Below are positions 9,024 through 18,203 of a DNA stretch of 64,000 nt, in pieces. This stretch comes from Nitrospira_D sp019636945. Its GTDB lineage: Bacteria; Nitrospirota; Nitrospiria; Nitrospirales; Nitrospiraceae. Below the pieces are notes generated by a model. The model saw only the letters and a list, made by a program, of their open reading frames with translations. It was not told the origin of the DNA and did no database searches. The DNA lies in NCBI RefSeq assembly GCF_047338595.1, contig NZ_JBLFBO010000011.1, forward strand, positions 1 through 64,000. Reading direction: 5' to 3'. Positions within the stretch are counted from its first letter, which is position 1. Every line of letters starts with the position of its first letter. Both the position numbers and the translations under genes were made by a program.

Positions 9024-10172
9024 ATGAAACGCAGTACCGTGTCCCAACCCGACGTAGCCACTTTGTTCATTGCCGCGAGTGAGCAGGATTCGAATCTCTA
9101 TTACGCCACGCGATTCATGGCTCCCGATCCGTTCATCTATCTTGAAATCAGAGGCGAACGGGTGATGGTGATGAGTGATCTGGAAATGGATCGCGCCAGG
9201 TCCGAGGCATCGGTGGATCGAGTGTTGTCGTATTCTGAAGTCGAGCAGAAGGCCAAGAAACAGGGCATCAAAGCCCCGACAGCCGTCGATATCGTTCATG
9301 TGGTCTTGAAGGAGTCGAAGATCCGACGCCTGTCGGTGCCGGCGAGTTTTCCGGTCATCCATGCTGCTCGTTTGCAGGAGCGGGGCTACAGCCTCAAGCC
9401 CAAATCGGATCCGTTCTATGAGCAACGTGTCGTGAAGACGCCGGAAGAGGTGCGCCATATCGAGGAGGCTCAGCGGGCCACGGAGGAAGCCGTCACCGCT
9501 GCTCATGCGATGTTACGGAAGGCTGAGATCAAGGGGGCGCAACTATGGCTGGATGGTCAGCCGATGACCTCTGAGCGGATCAAGAAGTTCATAAATGTGA
9601 AGCTGATGGAACGAGACTGTATTGCCCAGCATACGATCGTGGCCGGTGGGGAGCAGGCCTGTGATCCTCATAATGAAGGGAGCGGACCGTTACCCGCGCA
9701 TCGCAGTATTATTTTTGATGTGTTTCCTCGCTCTGCCACGAGTCGCTATTTTGCCGACATGTCTCGCACGGTGATCCGAGGGACGACGAGTCCTGAGCTC
9801 AAGCGGCTGTATAGTACGGTGAAAGACGCGCAGGAAGAAGCCATCACGAAAATCAAGGATGGCGCTGACGGGATGAAGATCCATCAGGGTATCTGTACAC
9901 GGTTCGAGAAGGCCGGTTACCAGACGGGCCTTGTGAACGGGCGCATGCAGGGGTATTTTCACGGGACCGGACACGGGGTGGGACTGGACATTCACGAAGC
10001 GCCTCGCATCAGCCGAACAGGTTCGCTCCTCCAAGAAGGGCATGTGGTCACGGTCGAACCAGGACTCTATTACCCAGGATTGGGCGCGGTTCGTATCGAG
10101 GACATGGTGCTGGTGACCAAGGACGGCTGCCGGAATCTGACGAACTTTCCCAAGCAGTTCGTGCTCGACTAG
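9024..10172 (+). CDS. M24 family metallopeptidase (Xaa-Pro aminopeptidase-like)
   Basis: A 382-residue protein with an N-terminal creatinase-like domain and a C-terminal pita-bread metallopeptidase domain. The dinuclear metal ligands can be followed: Asp in IIFDVFP, Asp in YFADMSRT, His in GTGHGVGLDIHE, Glu in TVEPGLYYPG and Glu in VRIEDMV. The family removes N-terminal residues before proline, or acts as a related dipeptidase. No signal peptide is seen, so it is probably cytoplasmic. The length fits prolidase-type enzymes of 350-400 residues. It is preceded by repeat copy A, and its promoter must lie in or near that element. Confidence 0.9.
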   Translation: MKRSTVSQPDVATLFIAASEQDSNLYYATRFMAPDPFIYLEIRGERVMVMSDLEMDRARSEASVDRVLSYSEVEQKAKKQGIKAPTAVDIVHVVLKESKIRRLSVPASFPVIHAARLQERGYSLKPKSDPFYEQRVVKTPEEVRHIEEAQRATEEAVTAAHAMLRKAEIKGAQLWLDGQPMTSERIKKFINVKLMERDCIAQHTIVAGGEQACDPHNEGSGPLPAHRSIIFDVFPRSATSRYFADMSRTVIRGTTSPELKRLYSTVKDAQEEAITKIKDGADGMKIHQGICTRFEKAGYQTGLVNGRMQGYFHGTGHGVGLDIHEAPRISRTGSLLQEGHVVTVEPGLYYPGLGAVRIEDMVLVTKDGCRNLTNFPKQFVLD

Positions 10173-10183
10173 CCTGCTGTTGG

Positions 10184-10325
10184 AAAACACTTTCAGCGGC
10201 ATTTCTGCCTCGCTCACACACTCCACATATCCAGGTCCGGACGATTCTTTGACTTTCGCGAGCTCGGTCGAGCCACGCACCAATGGCAGGATGGTAACCT
10301 GAGCGGCCATTTTGAATAGCCAACC
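10184..10325. repeat. Probable decayed copy of the dispersed palindrome (copy B)
   Basis: The left part (TTTCAGCGGCATTTCTGCC, then CTCGCTCA) and the right part (GAGCGGCCATTTTGAATAGC) resemble the arms of the element seen at 8852 and 36100, in the same kind of position between genes. The ends pair poorly, so this is an older or diverged copy. Confidence 0.4.
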
Positions 10326-10363
10326 CGGTTGCGTCATACTGTCAGTGGGCTCACGGGAACAGA

Positions 10364-10795
10364 ATGCACTCGTATCAATTTCTTGACGATATTGCGGTAG
10401 CGGACCTGGCCTTCAGAGCGGAAGGCGATTCCGTGGAGGAGTTGTTTCACGGAGCGACTGAAGCGCTACTGGAAACATTGGCCGATCCTTCAACGGTGGC
10501 AGTGACGTGGGAGCGTAGGATTGAACACGTATGTGGAGCTCTTGACGAGCTGCTCTTTGAATGGCTGTCGGATCTGGTGTATTGGAAAGATGCAGCGGGG
10601 GTGGTGTTCCACGAAGCAGACCTTTCCGTGGTTCAGAAAGGCACCACATGGACGCTTGCTGCTGTACTGCGAGGCGCTCCCGTGGACCGGACAACTCAGA
10701 CACTCCACAATGATGTGAAGGGGGTGACGAAGCATCTGTATGAAGTGAAACAGCAGGGAATGCGCTGGTATGCTCAGGTGGTGGTCGACGTATGA
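10364..10795 (+). CDS. Archease, activator of RtcB RNA ligase
   Basis: A 143-residue protein of the archease family (older name MTH1598/TM1083-like). It starts with YQFLDDIAVADLAFRAEGDSVEELF, and ends in a GVTKHLYEVKQ segment and VDV, matching the family's acidic metal-binding layout. Archease speeds guanylylation of RtcB and lets it turn over repeatedly. Its stop overlaps the start of rtcB (ATGA), the usual arrangement for this pair, which strongly supports the assignment. Confidence 0.92.
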   Translation: MHSYQFLDDIAVADLAFRAEGDSVEELFHGATEALLETLADPSTVAVTWERRIEHVCGALDELLFEWLSDLVYWKDAAGVVFHEADLSVVQKGTTWTLAAVLRGAPVDRTTQTLHNDVKGVTKHLYEVKQQGMRWYAQVVVDV

Positions 10796-12243
10796 AATTG
10801 AATACTGATATGCGGGTCAATCGGGTGACCGATGAGGTGTGGGAGATCCCCGTCACTGAGAAAGCCGGGATGTTGGTACCGGCGCGGATTTATGCCACGC
10901 CGGGTATTTTACAGACGATGGACCGCGGTGTTTTCGATCAAGTCACCAATGTGGCTTGTCTCCCTGGTATTGCGCGTTATGCGCTCTGCATGCCGGACGG
11001 GCATTGGGGCTATGGGTTTCCCATTGGGGGTGTTGCCGCATTTGATACCAGGTCGGGAATTATTTCTCCCGGAGGTGTCGGGTATGACGTCAATTGTGGG
11101 ATGCGTCTGATCCGCACGGATTTGACACTGGAAGATGTGCAACCGAAACTGGATCGTCTCATGACCGAATTATTCCGGCGTGTACCGGCCGGTGTCGGAG
11201 CAGCAGGCTTCATCCGATTGAATCGAGGTTCGTTCGAAGGGGTCATGACACGAGGTGCTCAGTGGTGCATTGAAGAAGGCTATGGCTGGCATCGGGATCT
11301 TGCGCACATTGAAGAAGGCGGTTGTATCGCAGGTGCCGATCCGTCCAACATCAGCGATCATGCGGTGGGGCGGGGGATCAATCAGCTGGGGACACTGGGC
11401 TCCGGGAATCATTACTTGGAAGTGCAGGTTGTCTCCAGCAATCGGGTGTTCGATTCTGAGACGGCTACGGCGTTCGGTATTACCGGCCAAGATCAGATTG
11501 TGGTGATGGTCCACTGCGGGTCCCGTGGATTTGGCCATCAGGTTGCCAGCGACTATCTCAAAATATTTGAGAAGGCGATGCGGCGGTATGGGATCTCTGT
11601 GAAGGATCCGCAACTCGCGTGCGCTCCGTTCCGTTCGCCGGAAGGACAGGACTATTTCTCAGCCATGAACTGCGCCGCCAACACGGCCTTCGCCAACCGG
11701 CAGGTCATCACCCATCAGATTCGCGAAGCCTTCGCGACTGTGTTCAGGCGGTCGGCTGAAGAGTTGGGCATGGAGTTGGTCTATGATGTCGCCCACAATA
11801 TCGCCAAAGTCGAGCGCTATTCAGAAGGAGATCTGTTGGTCCACCGCAAGGGATCAACCAGGGCGTTCGGCCCAGGGAGTCCGGACTTACCATGGGATTT
11901 TCAGAAGACAGGCCAGCCGGTTATCTGTGGAGGGTCAATGGAGACCGGTTCCTATCTTTTGGTCGGCACCGACCGGGCTGTCTCTGAGACATTTGGGTCG
12001 ACGATGCATGGGTCTGGACGGACGATGTCACGAGCGCAGGCCAAGAAATCGATTCGTGGCGAACAGCTTCAGCAGGAGATGAGCCGGCGCGGAATTCTTG
12101 TGAAAGCTGTATCAATGTCAGGCTTGGCGGAAGAGGCAGGGTTCGCATACAAGAATATTTCTGACGTCGTTGAGACGGTCGACCGTGCAGGCATTACCAA
12201 AAAAGTGGCGGAACTACGTCCAATCGGGAACATCAAAGGGTAA
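10792..12243 (+). CDS. rtcB: RNA-splicing ligase RtcB
   Basis: Joins RNA 2',3'-cyclic phosphate or 3'-phosphate ends to 5'-OH ends with GTP and Mn2+. The 483-residue length is normal. The metal-binding cysteine is in GYDVNCGMRL (C102), histidines appear in GSGNHYLEVQV, VHCGSRGFGHQ and YDVAHNIAKVE, and a C-terminal glycine-rich segment (STMHGSGRTMSR) binds GMP. It is translationally coupled to archease. In bacteria the pair is linked to RNA repair after stress or to tRNA healing. No RtcR-type sigma-54 activator gene is adjacent. Confidence 0.96.
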   Translation: MKLNTDMRVNRVTDEVWEIPVTEKAGMLVPARIYATPGILQTMDRGVFDQVTNVACLPGIARYALCMPDGHWGYGFPIGGVAAFDTRSGIISPGGVGYDVNCGMRLIRTDLTLEDVQPKLDRLMTELFRRVPAGVGAAGFIRLNRGSFEGVMTRGAQWCIEEGYGWHRDLAHIEEGGCIAGADPSNISDHAVGRGINQLGTLGSGNHYLEVQVVSSNRVFDSETATAFGITGQDQIVVMVHCGSRGFGHQVASDYLKIFEKAMRRYGISVKDPQLACAPFRSPEGQDYFSAMNCAANTAFANRQVITHQIREAFATVFRRSAEELGMELVYDVAHNIAKVERYSEGDLLVHRKGSTRAFGPGSPDLPWDFQKTGQPVICGGSMETGSYLLVGTDRAVSETFGSTMHGSGRTMSRAQAKKSIRGEQLQQEMSRRGILVKAVSMSGLAEEAGFAYKNISDVVETVDRAGITKKVAELRPIGNIKG

Positions 12244-12735
12244 TCCGTGGGTCGCATGAAAAGAGGCGCACGGTGAATGGCCGTATGCTGAACAGTGTTT
12301 CGAGCCAGCCTCCGTGTTTTATTCCGAATCGTGAGCGTCGTTCTGCGGGTGAAGCCATCAACGTTTTGGGAAGTGCTGCGTTGAGCATCGTGTTGCATAA
12401 GAATCAGCTCCCTTCCTAGGCTAAGAGAATTTCCTGAGTCACGTGCGCAGCACTGCGAAGCGAATTTTCTCCAAATTCTTTACGCGTCAAAAATTGCTGG
12501 TATCGTCAGGTGTCAGGGCAGAGGGTCGAACGGCCGGATTGGTGCCGTACGCTTGTTCGGCATAGCGTGCATGAGATGCACAGTCATCTCGTGCGCTCTC
12601 CACTGCGTCGTGTGTCGATTCGACGGCTTGGGTTGATGCCGCACAGCAGTTCGTCAGCCGAGGGATGGAGGGGCTATTGAAGGAGTCTGCGGCATGAGTC
12701 GTCAGGAGGGATGACCTGCATGAAGTCCAGAGGGT
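12244..12735. other. Intergenic region between rtcB and the GGDEF-EAL gene
   Basis: About 490 bases with no convincing coding frame. Bases 12281-12387 carry ATGCTGAACAG at one end and CTGCGTTGAGCAT at the other, loosely recalling the dispersed palindrome ends, but the interior match is weak. The promoter of the downstream regulator should lie here. Confidence 0.4.
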
Positions 12736-14898
12736 ATGAGCGAGGGTGAGATGTCAGGGGTAGATGAGACAAGGGCGGCCGTCGTCCTCGTGGTTGATGA
12801 TGAGGCGATGATCAGACTATTCGTGCGAGAGGCCTTGGAACAGGCTGGGTTTGAGGTGTGTGAGGCATCCAATGGCGCGCATGCCCTCGAGCAGTTTGCA
12901 GTGCGGCGTCCCGACCTGATCATCATGGACGTCGTGATGCCTGTGATGGATGGATTTGCCGCCTGTATGAAGCTGCGTGAGTCGGTGGAAGGGAAGCGTG
13001 TGCCGATCCTGGTGATGACGGCGCTGGATGATGAGGACTCGATTGGTCGTGCCTATGCGTACGGTGCCACGGATTTCATTGCCAAACCGACGAATGCGAC
13101 GATCCTGGGCCATCGAGTCCGGTACATGCTGCGCGGGAGTCTTACGCTCAATGCACTTCTCCGAAGCGAGGCGCGGCTGGGTTTGGCACAGCGGATTGCC
13201 AAGATCGGCAATTGGGAATGGCACCCCGCCACGGGGCGGTTTTTGGCATCCCCGGAGCTCTGTCGGTTGATGGGAATTCGATCACAAGATTTTCGAGAAA
13301 CGAAAGAAGCATTTCTCGAGATGGTGCATGTGGATGATCGCGATCTCGTCGATCGAGCGCTGCAATCAATTCTTGCGGAGCGGAAGCCTTGTGATATCGA
13401 TCACCGGATCGTGTTTCAGCACGGAGGCGAGTTTACGGTCAATCTGCAGGCCGAGGCGGTATTCGATGATCAGCTGAAAGTAATGACGATCGTGGGGACG
13501 GCCAAGGATATCAGTGAACGAAAGCGCTCCGAGCGGGAAATCCATCGGCTGGCCTATTACGACAGTCTCACTGGGTTGCCGAATCGTGTGTTATTCAAAG
13601 ATCGCGTCACACAAGCGCTCGCCCATGCGCGGCGTTACCGATCAACGCTTGCGGTCTTGTTTCTCGACCTGGACCGGTTCAAGGTCATCAACGACACGTT
13701 AGGCCATAACATCGGTGATCTGCTGTTGAAGCAGGTTGCGGATCGCTTGGCAGAGTCAGTCAGGCACAGCGACTCCGTCAGTCGGTCGGTCGAGAAGGGT
13801 GAGGCCCATGAATTAGCCCGCTTAGGAGGAGACGAGTTTACGGTCCTGTTGACGAACATTCGACAGGTTCAGGATGCCGGGATGGTTGCCAGGCGTATCC
13901 TAGAGTCGCTGGCACGATCATTCTTGATCGACGGCCATGAGATTTCGGTCACCACCAGTGTGGGGATTGCCATCTTTCCGACCGATGGAGACTCAGTAGA
14001 TCAATTGCTGAAGAGTTCTGATGTCGCAATGTATCAGGCGAAAGAGCGAGGTCGGAACAACGCACAGTTTTACTCGGCGACTATGAACTCTATGGCTGCG
14101 GAGCGACTTGAACTGGAGAATGATCTGCGGAAGGCGCTGGAGCATCACGAACTCACCGTGTATTACCAGCCCCAAGTCGATATCCGAAGCAAGAGAATTG
14201 TAGGTGCAGAGGCATTAGTGCGATGGCATCACCCTGTGCGTGGCTTGCTGATGCCTGCCGTGTTTCTTCCTGTCGCCAATGAGACAGGGATGATTCGAAA
14301 GCTGGATGAAGCCGTGTTGGGCATGGCATGCCGGCAAGGCAAGGCGTGGCAAGATGCCGGTTATGTGCCGATCCGCATGTCGGTCAATGTCTCCAATTCT
14401 TTCTTCCATGGGGCTTCGTTGGTGAGCGCCGTGTCACGAACGTTGGAAGAGACCCAGCTTGGTCCGGAATTTCTTGAGTTGGAGCTGACTGAGTCAATCG
14501 CTATGCGGCATGTCGAAACGTCCATTGAGATGCTGCAGGAATTGCGAGCGATAGGAGTTCGACTGTCGATCGATGATTTTGGGACAGGCTATTCGTCCTT
14601 GAGTCACTTACAACGGTTTCCTTTGAATATGCTCAAAATCGACCAATCATTCGCGTGTGATGTGCCGCACAATGTGGCCAATGTTTCAATCTCTCGTGCA
14701 ATTGTCTCCCTTGCGCATAGCATGAACCTGACGGTGTTGGTGGAAGGGGTTGAGCATGAAGAGCAGTTGAAGATGTTCCGTGAACAGGGATGTGATGAAG
14801 CACAAGGGCATTACTTCGGGCGTCCGATGCCGGCGGAAGAATTTGTGCAGTGCCTTACTCGGGTCGATGCGGAGAGACGAGGAAGACAAGCGGCCTAG
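12736..14898 (+). CDS. Response regulator REC-PAS-GGDEF-EAL (c-di-GMP turnover)
   Basis: A 720-residue protein. Residues 15-130 form a receiver domain (VVLVVDDE, phospho-acceptor D65 in LIIMDVVMPVMDG). A PAS-type sensor follows (about 145-265, ending GTAKDISERKR). A diguanylate cyclase domain has an intact GGDEF at 364-368, and a phosphodiesterase domain has EAL at 492-494, DDFGTGYSSL and LKIDQSF. Both active-site signatures look complete. About ten extra residues (SRSVEKGEAHE) sit just before the GGDEF loop, and no RxxD inhibitory site is seen there. A PilZ effector gene follows 61 bases downstream, suggesting a local c-di-GMP circuit. Its cognate kinase is not identified, though the hybrid kinase at 15.3 kb is close. 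Confidence 0.93.
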   Translation: MSEGEMSGVDETRAAVVLVVDDEAMIRLFVREALEQAGFEVCEASNGAHALEQFAVRRPDLIIMDVVMPVMDGFAACMKLRESVEGKRVPILVMTALDDEDSIGRAYAYGATDFIAKPTNATILGHRVRYMLRGSLTLNALLRSEARLGLAQRIAKIGNWEWHPATGRFLASPELCRLMGIRSQDFRETKEAFLEMVHVDDRDLVDRALQSILAERKPCDIDHRIVFQHGGEFTVNLQAEAVFDDQLKVMTIVGTAKDISERKRSEREIHRLAYYDSLTGLPNRVLFKDRVTQALAHARRYRSTLAVLFLDLDRFKVINDTLGHNIGDLLLKQVADRLAESVRHSDSVSRSVEKGEAHELARLGGDEFTVLLTNIRQVQDAGMVARRILESLARSFLIDGHEISVTTSVGIAIFPTDGDSVDQLLKSSDVAMYQAKERGRNNAQFYSATMNSMAAERLELENDLRKALEHHELTVYYQPQVDIRSKRIVGAEALVRWHHPVRGLLMPAVFLPVANETGMIRKLDEAVLGMACRQGKAWQDAGYVPIRMSVNVSNSFFHGASLVSAVSRTLEETQLGPEFLELELTESIAMRHVETSIEMLQELRAIGVRLSIDDFGTGYSSLSHLQRFPLNMLKIDQSFACDVPHNVANVSISRAIVSLAHSMNLTVLVEGVEHEEQLKMFREQGCDEAQGHYFGRPMPAEEFVQCLTRVDAERRGRQAA

Positions 14899-14959
14899 AT
14901 GATGTCGCGTAAACGAACGTCCTCCATGAGGGCGTACATCCGTGAGGAGAGAGGTGCAC

Positions 14960-15310
14960 ATGGAACAACGAAAAGGTAAACGATTCCCCGTTGGATTTCG
15001 GAGCTCGTTCAGCTCGGCAAACATTATTTCTGGCGATGGGACATTGAACGAACTCTCACTGCGAGGTTGTCGTGTCCGGAGCTTAATTGAGGTGAATCCG
15101 GGGACGGTGCTTCAGATTCGTGTTCACGTGTCTGATCATGAATCGCCCATTGTGATCTCTCACGCGATCGTCCGATGGTATCGAGACGGTAGCTTTGGAT
15201 GTGAGTTTGTGAACCTCGGGGCAGAGGAATGGGCTCGGCTTCGTGCGGTGACGACGGAATTGGAGAAGGAACCCTACCAGAAGGCGAAAGATGCCAGTGA
15301 AGCCGCATAA
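14960..15310 (+). CDS. PilZ domain protein
   Basis: A 116-residue single-domain protein with both c-di-GMP-binding signatures: an RxxxR near the N-terminus (RKGKR within residues 4-8) and NELSLRG, a variant of [D/N]xSxxG. The ATG at 14960 is chosen over an upstream GTG because GAGAGG lies 6 bases before it and the PilZ domain then begins at once. It follows the GGDEF-EAL gene in the same direction and converges with the hybrid kinase gene, whose stop is only 18 bases away. Likely targets are motility or exopolysaccharide, which is an inference. Confidence 0.85.
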   Translation: MEQRKGKRFPVGFRSSFSSANIISGDGTLNELSLRGCRVRSLIEVNPGTVLQIRVHVSDHESPIVISHAIVRWYRDGSFGCEFVNLGAEEWARLRAVTTELEKEPYQKAKDASEAA

Positions 15311-15328
15311 CGCCACCGCCGTGAAGAA

Positions 15329-18193
15329 TCATGCCGCTCGTGCTCGCAGTCTGTCTTCAAAAATCTTGCAGGCCAGCTCGACGCTTTCTTCGAGCGAGTC
15401 CAGCAGATTAGCGGCGGCATCCCGCTGCTGTGCCCGTGCCAGGCGCTCGATTTCTCCCGCTTGAAAGCCGGCGGCTAGAGCCCCGACTTGTGCGCTCGCT
15501 GATTTTAATTGGTGCGCTCCGTCTATGAGCGTAGTCCCTTCTCCTGCCTGGATGGCCTTGCGCATCACTCCAACAAGCCTCCTGGAATCTAAGAGGTAGA
15601 GTGAGAGAATCTTGTGCAGGGCGCTCAAACGACCGGCTCGTTCCATGGCCAGCAGATTCTTCCAGACGACGTCGTCGATGACGGGGATTCCCAAGGGAGT
15701 CGTCGAGGCGAGTTGTTCATTGAGTGCCTGCGGGTTGGGCAGCGCATCCGGTGGTTGCGCATTCATCCATCGTCGTATGGTGGCTTGCAAGCTGTCCTGC
15801 GAAAACGGTTTTGAGAGGTAGTCATCCATCCCAGCCGTCAGACACCTTTCCCGATCACCTTCCAAGGCATTCGCGGTTAAGGCGATGATGGGAACATGCT
15901 GGCCTATGCCGCTCGCTGCTTCATGACGGCGAATCTCAGTGGCTGCGGCAAACCCGTCCATCTCAGGCATCTGGCAGTCCATCAAGATGAGATCGTAGTG
16001 CCGCTTCGAGACAGCCTCCACCGCTTGACGGCCATTCTCAGCCACGTCGACGCGGCAACCGAGTAGCTCCAACATCCCCAGCGCCACTTCGCGGTTGACC
16101 GGGTTGTCCTCGGTGAGCAGGATTCGGCTATGGATGGCTATGGGTTGTGGTGTCGGGAGTTCAGGTCGTGGAACGGCCTCTGTGTCGGCATATCGTTGGC
16201 GCAATAAACAATCCCGTAACAGGGCCTGTCGGACCGGTTTTTGGAGCCACGCGAAAAAGTTGGATGATCCTGACTCACCCATACAAGACTGTTGGTCGAC
16301 TGAGCTGAGCGCCAACAGTGGAATGTTGGTAAGTACGGGGTCGGCTTTGATCATGCGAGCCAGCATGACGCCGTCGACGTCTGGCATGTGAATGTCAAGG
16401 ATGGCCATGTCGACTGGTTTGCCGTCGACCACGGCCTGTTTCAGTTGTTCTAATGCGGCTACGGCACCGTCGGTGCAGACGGTCTCGGCCTCCCAACTTT
16501 TCAGCTGAGAGTCCAGAATAAATCGATTGGTCGCGTTGTCGTCCACAATAAGGACTCTGGTTCCGGCAAGCGATCGAGTCGGTGGCGCGTTCGCTGCCTG
16601 GCGTGTTGGGTCATATCCCAGTTGCATCGTGAACCAGAAGGTGGAGCCGTGGCCGGGCAGGCTCTCAACTCCGACTTCCCCTCCCATGAGGTGCACCAAT
16701 TGCCGGACGATTGCTAAGCCGAGCCCTGTGCCGCCGAACCGTCGGGTGGTTGAACCGTCTGCCTGGGAAAATGCTGAAAACATTCGGTTTCTGGCCTCGT
16801 CAGTGATCCCGATGCCGGTGTCTTTCACTTCACATTTCAGTCTTATCCCTTCAGCGTCCGTGGAAAGGCAGTGGACCCATAAAGAGACTTCCCCTCGTTC
16901 AGTGAACTTCACGGCATTGCCTAAGAGGTTCAAGAGTACCTGTCTGAGTCGTATCGGATCACCGATTGCGGCATCAGGTGTCTTCTCAGGAACGAAACAG
17001 GTCAACTCCAATCCCTTTTTAGCCGCCGGCTCAGAAAAAAGCTCCACGGCTTCTTCGATCGTCTGACGGAGACTGAACGTAATCCGTTCCAGTTCGAGCT
17101 TGCCGGCCTCGATCTTGGAAAAGTCCAAGATGTCGTTGATAATCCCCAGCAGGGCGGTGCCGGATCGGTGAACGGTATCGACCATGTGTCGCTGGCGTTC
17201 CGTGAGTTGAGTGGTCACCAGGAGCTCGGTCATCCCGAGCACCCCGTTCATCGGCGTGCGGATTTCGTGGCTCATGTTCGCCAGAAACTGCGATTTGGCT
17301 CTGCTCGCGGCTTGCGCCTCTTTGGCCAATCGGCGAGCCTCTTGGGTTGCTGCTTCGAGCTGTTCGGTCCGCTCGGTAACTTTGATTTCCAGGCTTTGTT
17401 GGTAGTTAATCACTTGCTGTTGAGAGGCCTTGAGTTGAGCCGTCATCTGACGGAAGGAAGAGGCCAACTGATCTACCTCATAAGCTCCGCCGGGGGAGAT
17501 ATCGATGTCGAACCGGCCTTCTGCGACGTGCCCGGTTGCCTTCGTTAATGCGAGCAGGGGGTGGGTGATTGTTCTCATCAGCACGAACGCAAGCAGCAGA
17601 CCGACAAGGAGTACCACAATCACGAGCATGCCGGTCTCAATCATGAATTGGTGCAAATACTCTTGCAGGGGCTGCAGACTCAAGACAATGTGGATGTATC
17701 CAATAACGGCTGACGAGGAACCGTTATGGCTCGATTCAAGAAAGAGCGGGTCGGTGGACGAAGTGGTGCGACTGAGTATCGGAGCTACAATACTAACGAA
17801 GTCGACTCCGCCAGCGGCGATCATCTCGGTGCGCCGCGTGTGAGTCGGCGCCGACGCGCTGCGTAGCTGTGGTACCGGAGCAGCCCCTAAGGCCGCAAAG
17901 GATTGTTCCAGGAGAGTCTGATTCGTTCCGTTTGAAATGGAGACGTATGCGACGTCTGACATCGAGTTGAGCCCAGCCACCGCCCGCCTGAGAGCCTCTT
18001 GGTTTTCGGTGTAGACCGCATACTCGCTGTTCTCGGCTACCAGGGCGGCAATGGTGAGCCCTTCGTCGACCAGATCCTGATGGCGAACCGTGGTTTCTCG
18101 TTGAATGACGGACCAGGCGATGCCGACGGTGATCACCGCAAGGCTGATGGTGATTAGATTCACAATGCCTCGAAGCCCGAGACGTATTCTCAT
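15329..18193 (-). CDS. Hybrid sensor histidine kinase (HAMP-HisKA-HATPase-REC-REC-HPt)
   Basis: A 954-residue membrane kinase of BarA-like design. Membrane helices at about 10-30 and 187-207 enclose a periplasmic sensor of about 155 residues. Then come a HAMP domain (about 205-255), a coiled coil, HisKA with H309 in FLANMSHEIRTP, the ATPase domain (GTGLGLAI), a first receiver (RVLIVDDN, ILDIHMPDVDG), a second receiver (RILLTEDN, LMDCQMPEMDG) and a C-terminal HPt with His in DGAHQLKSASA. The gene follows the orphan ABC-type binding-protein gene by 10 bases, so the binding protein may feed ligand information to the periplasmic sensor. The target regulator is not evident here. Confidence 0.93.
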   Translation of the reverse strand: MRIRLGLRGIVNLITISLAVITVGIAWSVIQRETTVRHQDLVDEGLTIAALVAENSEYAVYTENQEALRRAVAGLNSMSDVAYVSISNGTNQTLLEQSFAALGAAPVPQLRSASAPTHTRRTEMIAAGGVDFVSIVAPILSRTTSSTDPLFLESSHNGSSSAVIGYIHIVLSLQPLQEYLHQFMIETGMLVIVVLLVGLLLAFVLMRTITHPLLALTKATGHVAEGRFDIDISPGGAYEVDQLASSFRQMTAQLKASQQQVINYQQSLEIKVTERTEQLEAATQEARRLAKEAQAASRAKSQFLANMSHEIRTPMNGVLGMTELLVTTQLTERQRHMVDTVHRSGTALLGIINDILDFSKIEAGKLELERITFSLRQTIEEAVELFSEPAAKKGLELTCFVPEKTPDAAIGDPIRLRQVLLNLLGNAVKFTERGEVSLWVHCLSTDAEGIRLKCEVKDTGIGITDEARNRMFSAFSQADGSTTRRFGGTGLGLAIVRQLVHLMGGEVGVESLPGHGSTFWFTMQLGYDPTRQAANAPPTRSLAGTRVLIVDDNATNRFILDSQLKSWEAETVCTDGAVAALEQLKQAVVDGKPVDMAILDIHMPDVDGVMLARMIKADPVLTNIPLLALSSVDQQSCMGESGSSNFFAWLQKPVRQALLRDCLLRQRYADTEAVPRPELPTPQPIAIHSRILLTEDNPVNREVALGMLELLGCRVDVAENGRQAVEAVSKRHYDLILMDCQMPEMDGFAAATEIRRHEAASGIGQHVPIIALTANALEGDRERCLTAGMDDYLSKPFSQDSLQATIRRWMNAQPPDALPNPQALNEQLASTTPLGIPVIDDVVWKNLLAMERAGRLSALHKILSLYLLDSRRLVGVMRKAIQAGEGTTLIDGAHQLKSASAQVGALAAGFQAGEIERLARAQQRDAAANLLDSLEESVELACKIFEDRLRARAA

Positions 18194-18203
18194 AAGCCGT
18201 GCC

